From Roseateles depolymerans (GTDB lineage: Bacteria > Pseudomonadota > Gammaproteobacteria > Burkholderiales > Burkholderiaceae_C): a stretch of 50,913 nt of DNA. The stretch lies in contig QFOD01000030.1 of assembly GCA_003241055.1 (NCBI GenBank), positions 1-50,913 of the forward strand. Direction: 5' to 3'. Both the position numbers and the translations under genes were made by a program. Shown in pieces: positions 15,223 through 23,828 of the stretch (its first letter is position 1; every line of letters starts with the position of its first letter). The notes under the pieces are model-generated. The model did not search any database. It was given only the letters and a program-made list of their open reading frames with translations, and had not been told where the DNA came from.

Positions 15223-15993
15223 ATGTCCTTCCCGTTCCGCCAAGGCCTGTTGGCCGCCGCCTTTGCCGCCTTCAGCGTCGGCGCATCTGCCGACGTCGTC
15301 TTCGACAACATCTCGGCGCCCCTGAACGGCGACGGCGGCACGCTGAGCGCCACCAGCAGCACGCCCAACACCTTCATGGGCGGCGGCTACATCCTGTCGC
15401 CCGGCACCACGCAGATCACCGGCTTCGACCTCTTCCCCTACAACAACACCGGCACCAACTTCACCGACCTCAAGCTCAACATCTACGTGTGGGGCGGCGT
15501 GAACACCGGCACGGTGAGCGCGGCCAGCCCGGCCTTCAGCAATCTGCTGGGGTCCTACAGCTTCACGTCCTCGGGTGATTTCAGCACTGGCTTCTTCTAT
15601 TCCTTCCAGGACCCGGACGCCCCGGGCACCACGCCGGCCCTGAGCCTGAGCACGCCGCTGAACATCAGCAGCAACACGGTGGGCATCTCGGTCAACGTGC
15701 AGGGCTCGACCGATGGCGGCGCGACCTTCTCGTCGGTGAATTCGCTGACCTCCGTGCTGACCTACGGCACCGCACCCAGCGTCGGCGGTCTGGTGTTCAA
15801 CGGCTACTTCCGCAACGCGGCCGGTGAGACCAACGGCAACTTCACTTCCAACGTTCGCAGCCTGGGGCAGACCGATCAGGGCGTGGCGATGCGCATCTAC
15901 GGCAACGTGAGCGCCGTGCCCGAGCCGTCCTCCTGGGCGCTGATGGGCCTGGGCATGATGGGCCTGCTGGCCTGGCGCCGCCGCTCGGTCTGA
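15223..15993 (+). CDS. PEP-CTERM sorting domain protein
   Basis: A 256-residue exported protein with a signal peptide ending near VGASADVVFDN, a Ser/Thr/Gly-rich beta-sheet body of about 200 residues with few charged residues, and the sorting tail VPEPSSWALMGLGMMGLLAW followed by RRRS. The tail should be cleaved by an exosortase encoded elsewhere. Such proteins are usually linked to exopolysaccharide and floc formation. The body (GGGYILSPGTTQITGFDLFP) resembles other single-domain PEP-CTERM proteins of unknown role. A strong terminator follows 21 bases after the stop. Confidence 0.9.
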   Translation: MSFPFRQGLLAAAFAAFSVGASADVVFDNISAPLNGDGGTLSATSSTPNTFMGGGYILSPGTTQITGFDLFPYNNTGTNFTDLKLNIYVWGGVNTGTVSAASPAFSNLLGSYSFTSSGDFSTGFFYSFQDPDAPGTTPALSLSTPLNISSNTVGISVNVQGSTDGGATFSSVNSLTSVLTYGTAPSVGGLVFNGYFRNAAGETNGNFTSNVRSLGQTDQGVAMRIYGNVSAVPEPSSWALMGLGMMGLLAWRRRSV

Positions 15994-16014
15994 GGCCGGG
16001 GCTGCTCAGCCGAC

Positions 16015-16038
16015 ACGCCGCCTTCGGGCGGCGTTTTT
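16015..16038 (+). terminator. Rho-independent terminator
   Basis: ACGCCGCC-TTCG-GGCGGCGT forms an 8-bp stem with a stable UUCG tetraloop, followed by TTTT. It ends the PEP-CTERM transcript. Confidence 0.85.
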
Positions 16039-16125
16039 CATGGGCTCGACCGGTCGCCCTGTTGCCGGTGCAGCCTCTGCGCTATCGATGGGCGGGCCAG
16101 CGTCAGGACGCCAGAATGACGGTCC

Positions 16126-16617
16126 ATGAATCACGCCGTTTTTTCTGTGAACCGCGTCGCCGGGGCGGCCCTGTGCTGGACGCTGGCCGCGGCGCCAGCC
16201 CTGGCGCTGCAGGTGTCGCCGCCCGACGCGGCGACGCGCTATGCCTGCGGCGGCATCGGGCAATCTGAGCAGCTGCAGATGAAGGCGCTGCGGCCCGCCT
16301 ACAGCCTGTGGGTGAGCACCGTGTCCCAGGTGGGCGGGGCCTTTCTGGCGGATGCGCGGCTCAGGGTCAGTGCCGAGGGTGAGGCCGTGCCGCGGGTGGA
16401 CCTGCGCATGGACGGGCCCTGGTGTCTGCTGGCACTGCCGGAAGGCCGCTACCGCATCGAGGTGACGCTGAACGGCCAGAGCGCACCGCCCCAGACCCTG
16501 GCCGTGCCGGCCGACGGGTTGGTGGAGGCCCTGTTCCGGCTGCCGGCGGCGGTGGACCTCAGTCCGGAGCGCGCAGCTTCGGGCGCAGCCGCCGCCAGCC
16601 CAGCACCGCGCCGCTGA
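16126..16617 (+). CDS. Hypothetical exported protein
   Basis: A 163-residue protein with a signal peptide (VAGAALCWTLAAAPALA), then a short beta-rich domain: YACGGIGQSEQLQM, VGGAFLADARLRV and WCLLALPEGRYRIEVTLNGQ. The last segment resembles the strand pattern of carboxypeptidase-regulatory/transthyretin-like folds. Two cysteines (YACGG, PWCLL) could form a disulfide. The function is unknown. Its 3' end overlaps the opposite-strand PepSY gene by 59 bases. The overlapping Ala/Pro-rich tail is probably disordered. Confidence 0.6.
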   Translation: MNHAVFSVNRVAGAALCWTLAAAPALALQVSPPDAATRYACGGIGQSEQLQMKALRPAYSLWVSTVSQVGGAFLADARLRVSAEGEAVPRVDLRMDGPWCLLALPEGRYRIEVTLNGQSAPPQTLAVPADGLVEALFRLPAAVDLSPERAASGAAAASPAPRR

Positions 16618-18040
16618 TCGACAGCACCAGGCCGGCCCCGCCAAAGCCCAGCATCCAGGCATCCCAGGCCGGGCGGGCGTTCAGGAACACCGGCAGGTCG
16701 AAGCTGTGCAGGAAGGCGAACAGCCAGCGGGATGCGCGCTGCCCGCGGCTGCTGATCTGCACCAGGGCGCCGGTGGCCGGGTTCAAGACCACCTCGTGCG
16801 CCGCGGCATCGTCGAAACGCAACCGCAGCGCCGGCAGCGGGCGTTCGCGCTCGCCGGTCATGGTGTGGGCGGCACGGGCGTAGTAGTGGGCGTCGTAGGC
16901 GTTCAGCCACTCCCGCCTGACGATGTGCGCCGCCGGGAGTAAGCGCGCGGCGGCCGCAACGAGCGTGGCCTCGTCCAGTGGTGCCAGGGCTTGCCCCTGG
17001 GCATCCACCAGCCTCTGGCCACCGGGCGTGTGCACCAGCACCACGGCGCGGCCAGCGACGCGGCGCCATTCCAGCAGCCGGGGCCGTTGGCCTGCGGCTA
17101 GCAGACGGGCCAGCAGCGGGCCTGCAGCCGGCGCGTCAGAGGCGCTCAGCGGGCCGCCTGCGAACGCGACCAGATCGGGGCGCGGCCCGGTCGCGTCGAA
17201 GATCTTCCACGGGTTCATCGAGAACAAGCCGCTGAGCACCCAGGTGAGCGCCAGCGTGCCGCATGTCAGGCCGACGAGGTGGTGCCAGCGCATCAGCCCG
17301 GCGCGGTAGGGCGAGCGCGAGCCCGACTTGTAGGGCCGGCGAAAGCGCCAGCGCCACAGGCCGACCACCAGGCCGCTGAGGGCCAGCACGCCGCCGGCGA
17401 TGGACAGGCCGATCACGAGGTCGGCCCACCAGGCGTTCAGCGCGCCACCGCGGAACAGGTAGAGCCAGTGCAGCCAGGCCCCCAGCCAGCCCCAGGTGCG
17501 CTCGGTGCGGCTGGCATCGCGCACCACCTCGCCGGTGCGCCCGCTGACGTAGAGCCAGCGGCCCTCGGGCTCGTCCAGCGCCACGCGGTGCAGCGGGCGG
17601 TGGGCATCGAGCGCGCGGGAATGGGTCCAGGCGTCTTCGCTGACTTCGGCCAGCCAGTGCACCGGGGCGCCGCCGGCGAACTCGGCGGCGCTGGCCAGCG
17701 CCGCCTGCGGCGTGGTGGCGGGCAGGCGCTGGCCGCTGAGGGCGTCCACCGCGACCGCCGCCTTGCGCCCGTCTCCAAACAGATAGCGCGGCCGGCCGCC
17801 CAGCTGCATCAGACGCCATTGCGTGGGCTGGCGCAGGCCGGCGGCGGCCAGCGCCGCGTCCAGCGGCACGCAGCAGTCGGCGCGGGCCTGCAGCGGGGTC
17901 AGGCCTTGCATCTGCTCCTGGGCCGTGAGCCGGGGGTAGCCCACGTAGAGCATCACCAGGCCGGAGGCGAACCACAGCGCCATCACCAGGGCCAGCGCGA
18001 TGCCGGCCCAGCGGTGCAGCAGGTAGAGGCTGCGCTTCAT
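16559..18040 (-). CDS. PepSY-associated transmembrane protein
   Basis: About 493 residues with four or more membrane helices: LLHRWAGIALALVMALWFAS near the N-terminus, DLVIGLSIAGGVLALSGLVV, LVGLTCGTLALTWVLSGLFS and a C-terminal MLGFGGAGLVLSISGAVLGW. The HRW and HHLVGL histidines are typical of PepSY_TM proteins and may bind haem or metal. It lies 2 bases after the TonB receptor stop, so it is cotranscribed. PepSY_TM proteins often accompany siderophore receptors and are proposed to reduce ferric or cupric complexes at the inner membrane, which is inferred here from context. Confidence 0.85.
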   Translation of the reverse strand: MKRSLYLLHRWAGIALALVMALWFASGLVMLYVGYPRLTAQEQMQGLTPLQARADCCVPLDAALAAAGLRQPTQWRLMQLGGRPRYLFGDGRKAAVAVDALSGQRLPATTPQAALASAAEFAGGAPVHWLAEVSEDAWTHSRALDAHRPLHRVALDEPEGRWLYVSGRTGEVVRDASRTERTWGWLGAWLHWLYLFRGGALNAWWADLVIGLSIAGGVLALSGLVVGLWRWRFRRPYKSGSRSPYRAGLMRWHHLVGLTCGTLALTWVLSGLFSMNPWKIFDATGPRPDLVAFAGGPLSASDAPAAGPLLARLLAAGQRPRLLEWRRVAGRAVVLVHTPGGQRLVDAQGQALAPLDEATLVAAAARLLPAAHIVRREWLNAYDAHYYARAAHTMTGERERPLPALRLRFDDAAAHEVVLNPATGALVQISSRGQRASRWLFAFLHSFDLPVFLNARPAWDAWMLGFGGAGLVLSISGAVLGWRRLRPKLRAPD

Positions 18041-18042
18041 GC

Positions 18043-20217
18043 TCAGAAGTTCCAGTCCAGCGCGGCGCTGACGCTGCGGGGTGCGCCCAGATAGGGCAGG
18101 CTGGAGCTGAGGCTGGCCACGTAGCGGGTGTCGGTGGCGTTGTCCACGCGCAGCCGGGCGCTCAGTTGCGGCGTCACGCGCAGCGTCAGGTTCAGGCCGA
18201 GCAGGTGGTAGCCGTCGTCCCAGATCGTGTTGGCCGTGTTGGCAAAGCGCCGGCCCACGTAGCGCCAGTCGGCGCCCAGCGTGAGGGCCTCGGTGGCGCG
18301 CCAGTCGGCGCTGCCGCCCAGCACCACGGCGGGCACGTTGGCGGGGCGATTGCCGGCGCGCGAGACCGTCGCCGTGCCCACCGTTTCGACGAAGGTGTCG
18401 TAGCGGGCCTGGGTCCAGCTGGCCTGGGCGTTGAGCGTCCATTGCGGCGAGGGGCGCCAGTGGGTGTTGAGCTCGATGCCGCGGCTGCTCTGCGCGCCCA
18501 CCGGGATGACCTGGGTGCGGTCGTTCGGGTTGGTGATGGAGAGGTTCTTGCGCGTGATGTCGTAGACCGCCACGGTGGCCCAGCCGCGGCCCTGGTCGTA
18601 GCCCCACTTGCTGCCGATCTCGAACTGCCGGCCCTTGGTGAGGTCGAAGTTGCGCAGCGCCGAGTAGCCGGCCGTGGCCAGCACGCCGGACGGCGGATCG
18701 GCGGCGGTGCTGGCCTGGGCATAGACCTGCCAGTCGGCGCTCAGGTCTTTCACCAGGCCCAGGCGGCCGGTGACGGGCGAGTAGCGGGTGCTGAACAGCG
18801 CCGGGTTGGTGGGCGTGACGGCGCGGTGATTGCGCACGTCCAGCCCGATACGGTCGGCCCGCAGCGCGCTCAACACCGACCAGCCCGCGCCGAGCGCCGT
18901 GCGGTTCTCCAGGAACAGTGCAAAGCTGTGCAGCAGATTGGTGGCGCCCGGCGTGTAGGTGGCGCTCATGCCGGGCGTCTGCAGGAAGTAGCGGTCGGCC
19001 GGCGCGTAGGGCGAGGTGGTGTCGAAGGGGCCGGCGATGGACAGCGGGTAGCGCGTCTGCCTGTTGAAGCTCCAGTCCCAGCCGGCGGAGAAGTCTGAGC
19101 GCAGGCCGGCCAGCGTCGTGCTGTGCGTGGCTTCCAGGCGGCTGCCGCTGACCTGCTGGTGGTGGCGTTGCAGCAGGGCGCTGCTGCGCTCCACGGCCGT
19201 GTTGCCGGCGGTGAAGCTGTAGACCTCCACGTTGTCGTAGTCGCGCAGCGCCTTGTAGTGGTAGAGCGTGTGGCTCACGCGGGTCTGCGGCGAGACGGTC
19301 CACTCCAGCATGGAGCGGGCCCAGTCCACGTCCTGCTCGTAGCGGCCGTCCACCACGTTGTAGTTGACGCCGTAGGTGCCGGGGTCGAAGGCCAGTGCGC
19401 CGCTGACGCTGCCATCGGCCGCGCGCAGCATGGGCGTGCCCCAGTAGGGCTGCACCACCTTCTCGTGCTGGCGCTCCAGCGCCAGCGTGTGCACCAGGCC
19501 CGGGGCCAGCGGCGCGCGCCACGAGGCGCTGGCCTGCCAGGCGCTGCGGTCGCGCCCCTGGGTCCACAGCGCGCCTTCGCTGCGGTTGAGCTCCACGCGC
19601 AGCACCTGGTCACCCAGGCTGCGCTGCCAGCTGGCGGCGATCTGCGCGCGGTCGCCCATGGCGGTGTAGAGGCGGGTCAGGTCGCCACTGGTGTCGGCCA
19701 CCTTGGTGATCACGTTGAGCGTGCCGCCCACGGCGCCCGAGCCGTTGAGAAAGCTGGACGGCCCGCCGATGGCTTCCAGCCGCTCGACGATCCAGCTGTC
19801 CACCGGCCGCGCGGCGATGGCGTCGTACTGCACGCTGATGCCGTTGTAGAGCTGGGCCAGCGAGCTGGAACCGAAACCGCGGTAGTAGACGCTGCCGGCC
19901 GAGCCCGGCGGGTCGGCAAATGTGACGCCGGGCACGCCCTTGAGCAGGTCTTGCGTGTTGGCCGCGCCACGGGCCTCGATGGCCGCGCGGTCGATGACGG
20001 TGACGCTGGCGGGGGTCTGCTGCAAGGTTAGGCCCAGGCGCGAGCTGCTGCCGGCGCTGGTGGCCAGGCCGCCGGCCGTGCCGCTGACCTCCACGCGTTC
20101 GAGTGAGGTGGGTGGCGCATCGGGCTCGGCGCTCGCAGGGCGAAGCAGCGCGATCGTGCAGGCGAGCGGAATCAGCGCCAGCGCCGGATGGCGGGCGTGG
20201 AAAAGGTGTTGCTTCAT
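18043..20217 (-). CDS. TonB-dependent siderophore-type receptor
   Basis: A 724-residue outer-membrane receptor. A signal peptide (LIPLACTIALLRPASA) is followed by a TonB-box-like ERVEVSGTA. The plug domain has TPASVTVIDRAAIEARGAAN, LLKGVPGVTF, YYRGFGSSSLAQLYNGISVQ and GAVGGTLNVITK. A 22-strand barrel follows, ending in the terminal aromatic LDWNF. It is of the FhuE/FpvA-like siderophore receptor class without an N-terminal signalling domain, so no sigma/anti-sigma control is expected. With PepSY downstream and copper-type proteins upstream, the cargo may be an iron or copper chelate. Confidence 0.9.
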   Translation of the reverse strand: MKQHLFHARHPALALIPLACTIALLRPASAEPDAPPTSLERVEVSGTAGGLATSAGSSSRLGLTLQQTPASVTVIDRAAIEARGAANTQDLLKGVPGVTFADPPGSAGSVYYRGFGSSSLAQLYNGISVQYDAIAARPVDSWIVERLEAIGGPSSFLNGSGAVGGTLNVITKVADTSGDLTRLYTAMGDRAQIAASWQRSLGDQVLRVELNRSEGALWTQGRDRSAWQASASWRAPLAPGLVHTLALERQHEKVVQPYWGTPMLRAADGSVSGALAFDPGTYGVNYNVVDGRYEQDVDWARSMLEWTVSPQTRVSHTLYHYKALRDYDNVEVYSFTAGNTAVERSSALLQRHHQQVSGSRLEATHSTTLAGLRSDFSAGWDWSFNRQTRYPLSIAGPFDTTSPYAPADRYFLQTPGMSATYTPGATNLLHSFALFLENRTALGAGWSVLSALRADRIGLDVRNHRAVTPTNPALFSTRYSPVTGRLGLVKDLSADWQVYAQASTAADPPSGVLATAGYSALRNFDLTKGRQFEIGSKWGYDQGRGWATVAVYDITRKNLSITNPNDRTQVIPVGAQSSRGIELNTHWRPSPQWTLNAQASWTQARYDTFVETVGTATVSRAGNRPANVPAVVLGGSADWRATEALTLGADWRYVGRRFANTANTIWDDGYHLLGLNLTLRVTPQLSARLRVDNATDTRYVASLSSSLPYLGAPRSVSAALDWNF

Positions 20218-20296
20218 GATGTGTTGGAGCCGGCCACGGCGCCGCCTCCCGCGGCTCGATGCGAGCGGCGGGAGGCGGAGCGGCCGTTGGCTCAGT

Positions 20297-20836
20297 TCAG
20301 TGGTGTGCGGGCGGGGTGGGCTGTGCCGGGGCCGTGGCAGGCTGCACGATCAGCCGCACGGCGGGCGCGCGGGGCTTGGGCGTGGCGGCGCTGGGCAGTT
20401 CGGCCCAGTTCCATTCGCCCTTGGCGCAGACCTGGCGCACCGCGAACCACAGCTCGCCGGGCTCGGCGGGCAGGCTGGCGCGCAGCACGAACTCGTCATA
20501 CCAGTCGTCGGGCAGCCAGTTGGCCTCGCTGCTGGCCGTCCAGCGCACCTCGGCCAGCTCGTCGGCAATGGTCTTGCCGTGGCTCTCGTAGGGCGTGGCC
20601 AGCGGCCGGCGCCGGGTGCTCAGCGTCCAGCCCGGTTTGGGCATGGGCTTGGCACTGCGCAGGCCCGCCGGCAGCGTGATGACGATCTCGCGCGTCGGCG
20701 AGCCCTCGCAGCCGTGGCCCACCTTGAAGGTGGCGCGGTAGCTGCTGCCGGCGGCGGCCGTGGGCTGGTCCAGCAGGATGTGGGCCTGGGCGCCGGCGGC
20801 CAGCGCCAGCAGTGCAAGGGTGAACAAGGTTTTCAT
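20297..20836 (-). CDS. YcnI-like (DUF1775) copper-binding protein
   Basis: A 179-residue exported protein. The signal peptide MKTLFTLALLALAAGAQA would be cut just before His19, giving a mature N-terminal HILLDQPTAAAG. YcnI proteins bind Cu(II) with that N-terminal His, a Glu and a Trp (the monohistidine brace). Here VGHGCEGSPT and the Trp residues in NWLPDDWYDEF are candidates. The C-terminus is a Pro/Ala-rich tail rather than the usual membrane anchor. It lies 11 bases after the TonB receptor gene, so it is in the same operon, presumably handling copper in the periplasm. Confidence 0.85.
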   Translation of the reverse strand: MKTLFTLALLALAAGAQAHILLDQPTAAAGSSYRATFKVGHGCEGSPTREIVITLPAGLRSAKPMPKPGWTLSTRRRPLATPYESHGKTIADELAEVRWTASSEANWLPDDWYDEFVLRASLPAEPGELWFAVRQVCAKGEWNWAELPSAATPKPRAPAVRLIVQPATAPAQPTPPAHH

Positions 20837-20847
20837 GGCCGCGCCTC

Positions 20848-23265
20848 TCACAGGTCGAACTTCAGCTCAGCCGAGTAGCTGCGCTGCGGGTAGGGGTGGA
20901 AGTTCCAGTACTGGTAGTTGTTCAGGTTGTCCACACCGAAGGCGGCGCTCCACTGCTTGTCCATCTGCCAGCGCACGCGCACATCGGCGGTCGCGTACTT
21001 GCTGACGCCCATGTAGGCAAAGCCGTTCACGTCGGCGTTGTTCAGCGTGCGGTACTGGCGGCCGCTGTAGCGCGCCGCCAGCGTGGCTGACCATTGCGCG
21101 TTGAAGCGATAGCCGGCCATCGCGGTCGCGCGCCAGCGCGGGATGTTGGGCTGCCACTTGCCGAGGGTGTCGCCCGGCGCGCTGACGAAGCCGGCATTGG
21201 CCTTGATGCGCGAGTCGGCATAGGTGAGGCTGGCCGAGAGGTCCAGCCCCGGCAGGCCCCAGTCGCTCGCGGCCAGCGTCGCTTCCGCGCCCGTGGTGGC
21301 GATCTTGCTGATGTTCTGCACCCGGCTGATGTTGCTGTTGGCCAGCGGGTCGAACAGGGTCTGCGAGTAGATGGCGTCGTGCGTGGTCTCGGCGAACAGC
21401 GTCAGGCGCGACTGCAGCGGCCCCCAGCTCTGCTCTGCGCTGAGCTCGCCGGTCCAGGATTTCTCGGGCTTGAGGTTGGGATCGTTGATGTACTGCGAGT
21501 TCGCGGTGGACGTGGCGCCATAGAGCTCGCTCACCGTGGGCATGCGCACCGCGCGGCCCACCGAGGCCTTGAGCAGTGTGTCGGCCGTGGCCTGCCAGGA
21601 CAGCGCCGCCTTGGGCGACAGGTGGTTCTCGCTGCGCTCAGCGTAGGCCTTGCTGCTGCTGGCCGAGAAGTTGGTGACGCCGTCGCGCGCCTGCCAGTGT
21701 TCGGCCCGCAGGCCCAGCACGGCCTTCCAGTCCGGTGCGATCAGCCAGGCATCCTGCGCATAGGTGCTCTGGAGCCGGGTCTTGCCACCGACGAAGCTGG
21801 CCAGCGCGCCGGGGCCGTCGCCGAGGTAGTTGCCGCTGATGCTGGAGCTCAGGTAGCTGAGCTTGTAGCTGTCCTGTTGCAGCCCGAAGTCCACCACGTG
21901 ATTCGAGCCCACGGGGCGCCAGATGCCCTTGACGGCCAGCGTGTTCCAGCCGGTGCCGCTGCCGTCGGCCAGCGTGCCGGCGCCGCCGCTCCAGGCGGCG
22001 GGCTGAGCGTTGCCGGCCGCGTTCTGGCGCTTGTCATCGGTTTGGTAGTCGTAGAGGCTGGCGGCCAGCTCCCAGTCCCATTCGCCGCCGCTGTGGCTCT
22101 TCAGCGAGACGCCGTGCATCTGGTGCTGCAGGGTTTCGCGGGTCAGCGCGAAGTCGCCGCCGGTGAGGTTGGCGAACTGCTTGCCGTCGATGACGATGGG
22201 GCCGCTGGTGACGGTCTTGCCCTGCGCGTCCTTCAGGTAGCTCTGCGAGTCGCCGTCCGCGTCGTTGCGCCACAGGCCCAGCACATAGCTGGCGCGCAGC
22301 GTGGGGCTGAGGTCGTAGGCCAGCTTGATCTTCAGATGATCCTGCACCGTGTGGTACTGCGTGCCTGCGCCCAGCAGATACCAGGGCTGGCCGCTGCTGT
22401 TGGGCTGCAGCACGGCGCCGGTCACCGGCGTGCCAGGGTTGCTCGTGGACGGGGCCGTGCCGGTACTGACCAGGCGCGACGCGAAGGTCAAGGGCTGTCC
22501 CTCGCTGTCGGTGCGGTTCACATTGATCCACCACGACAGGTCGCCGGCCCGGTTGCCCACCGAGGCGCTGGCCTGCCAGGCGTTGTAGGTCGTCTTGGTG
22601 CCGTAGAGCTCGAAGGGCTGGCTCACGTAGCTCAGCCCGGCATGCGCCTCGAAGCGGGTGGGCATGCGCGTTTGATAGTCCACGACGGCGCCTGCCGAGT
22701 TGCCGGGATAGGCGGCCGAGAAGGGGCCGTACATCACGTCCACGCGCTCGATTTCCTCGGGCGTGACCAGCCCCCAGCGCGGCGGGAAGGACAGGCCGCC
22801 CACGCCGTTGCCCAGGTAGTTGGACAGCAGGATGCCGTCCGCATAGACCGCCGAGCGGGCGCTGTTGCCGGTGCCCGAGGCGCGGCTGGACAGGATGGCG
22901 TGGTTGTAGTCGCCGATGTAGCGCTTGCGCACCAGCAGGCTGGGGAAGTACTTGAGTGCGTCCTCGGCGTCGGTGGCATTGACCGTGCGGGCCAGTTCCT
23001 CGCGCGTGATGCCTTCGCGCGTGGTGGGGATGTTGGTGGGCAGCGAGGTGGGGGAGGCGCCCTGCACGCGCACCAGCTGGAGCTTGTTGCGTGCGGGGGT
23101 GGACGGCGTGCCTTCGTCGGCCGAGGCTGCGGCGACCGTGGAGGCCGTTACGGCTGTAGCAACCGGAGGGGCGTCGTCGCAGTCGCAATCGTCGCAGGCG
23201 AAGGCGGGCAGGGCGAACAGGGGCAGGCAGGCCGCAACGGCCCGCGCAATGACGGTTTTCTTCAT
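20848..23265 (-). CDS. TonB-dependent receptor, probable copper/metal uptake
   Basis: About 805 residues from the ATG at 23265. A signal peptide (ARAVAACLPLFALPAFA) is followed by the Cys/Asp-rich CDDCDCDD at the mature N-terminus, a likely metal-binding patch. The plug is visible as EDALKYFPSLLVRKRYIGDY, SSRASGTGNSARSAVYADGI, and VDVMYGPFSAAYPGNSAGAV. The beta-barrel ends in the terminal Phe pattern (SAELKFDL). The company of DUF2946 and YcnI proteins suggests copper (OprC-like), but cobalt or zinc cannot be excluded. An upstream in-frame start at 23322 is possible but gives a worse signal peptide. Confidence 0.88.
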   Translation of the reverse strand: MKKTVIARAVAACLPLFALPAFACDDCDCDDAPPVATAVTASTVAAASADEGTPSTPARNKLQLVRVQGASPTSLPTNIPTTREGITREELARTVNATDAEDALKYFPSLLVRKRYIGDYNHAILSSRASGTGNSARSAVYADGILLSNYLGNGVGGLSFPPRWGLVTPEEIERVDVMYGPFSAAYPGNSAGAVVDYQTRMPTRFEAHAGLSYVSQPFELYGTKTTYNAWQASASVGNRAGDLSWWINVNRTDSEGQPLTFASRLVSTGTAPSTSNPGTPVTGAVLQPNSSGQPWYLLGAGTQYHTVQDHLKIKLAYDLSPTLRASYVLGLWRNDADGDSQSYLKDAQGKTVTSGPIVIDGKQFANLTGGDFALTRETLQHQMHGVSLKSHSGGEWDWELAASLYDYQTDDKRQNAAGNAQPAAWSGGAGTLADGSGTGWNTLAVKGIWRPVGSNHVVDFGLQQDSYKLSYLSSSISGNYLGDGPGALASFVGGKTRLQSTYAQDAWLIAPDWKAVLGLRAEHWQARDGVTNFSASSSKAYAERSENHLSPKAALSWQATADTLLKASVGRAVRMPTVSELYGATSTANSQYINDPNLKPEKSWTGELSAEQSWGPLQSRLTLFAETTHDAIYSQTLFDPLANSNISRVQNISKIATTGAEATLAASDWGLPGLDLSASLTYADSRIKANAGFVSAPGDTLGKWQPNIPRWRATAMAGYRFNAQWSATLAARYSGRQYRTLNNADVNGFAYMGVSKYATADVRVRWQMDKQWSAAFGVDNLNNYQYWNFHPYPQRSYSAELKFDL

Positions 23266-23356
23266 GAGGTTCTGGAACTGGGTCGGGCCGCACGCGCGGG
23301 GCAGGCCCGGGCGCGGCAACACGCACGCGGCCCCAGGCCGCGCGCACGCAAGGCGA

Positions 23357-23752
23357 TCAGCTCAGAACGGGGGGCGCGCGCGCCTCGGCATGCCGCCAGG
23401 CGTGGGCGGTGCGGGGCGCGCTCCAGAAGCGCTCGGGGGCGCTGAAGGTCAGGTCGCTGCGCAGCGCCAGCTGGGGCACGGGCGGTGGGCTGGCCAGATC
23501 GGTCCAGCTCAGGTGGCAGGCCGGGCAATGGCCCTTGGCCAGCAGATCCAGCGCCGCATCGGCCGGGCCGCGCTCGGGTGTGGACTGCAGCGCGCGCGAC
23601 GACGGCGAGCGGCAGATGTCCTGCCAGGCGCTGTAGTCACCCCGCGCATGGGCCAGCGCGGCGCTGATGCCCGGCGCCAGCAGGCCCAGCACCAGCACGG
23701 CCAGCAGCCACCAGGACTGGCGGCGTGCGCGGGTGCGAGCAGATGCGGGCAT
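23357..23752 (-). CDS. DUF2946 family protein
   Basis: A 131-residue protein with one membrane segment or uncleaved signal (WWLLAVLVLGLLAPGISAAL) and the DUF2946 signature HCPACH at residues 75-80, preceded by a Cys at 47 and an N-terminal HARGDY segment. Small DUF2946 proteins are typically found with TonB copper receptors, and the CxxCH-like motif is a candidate metal site. It is not a cytochrome signature, because the spacing and context differ. It is first in the minus-strand metal operon, 91 bases before the receptor. Confidence 0.8.
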   Translation of the reverse strand: MPASARTRARRQSWWLLAVLVLGLLAPGISAALAHARGDYSAWQDICRSPSSRALQSTPERGPADAALDLLAKGHCPACHLSWTDLASPPPVPQLALRSDLTFSAPERFWSAPRTAHAWRHAEARAPPVLS

Positions 23753-23828
23753 GTCAGGATTCTAGGTGGCCCGCGGCCTGCCTAGCATTGATCTACATCG
23801 TGCACATGCGCGGGACAAGGGAGAGGCA
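23753..23828. promoter_or_regulatory. Divergent control region of the metal operon and tlpA-like gene
   Basis: This 76-base gap separates the DUF2946 operon (minus) from the thioredoxin gene (plus). A near-palindrome, CATCGTGCACATG, with a GTGCAC core at about 23798-23810 is the best operator candidate. GGGAGAGG before 23829 is the ribosome site of the plus-strand gene. Confidence 0.4.
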
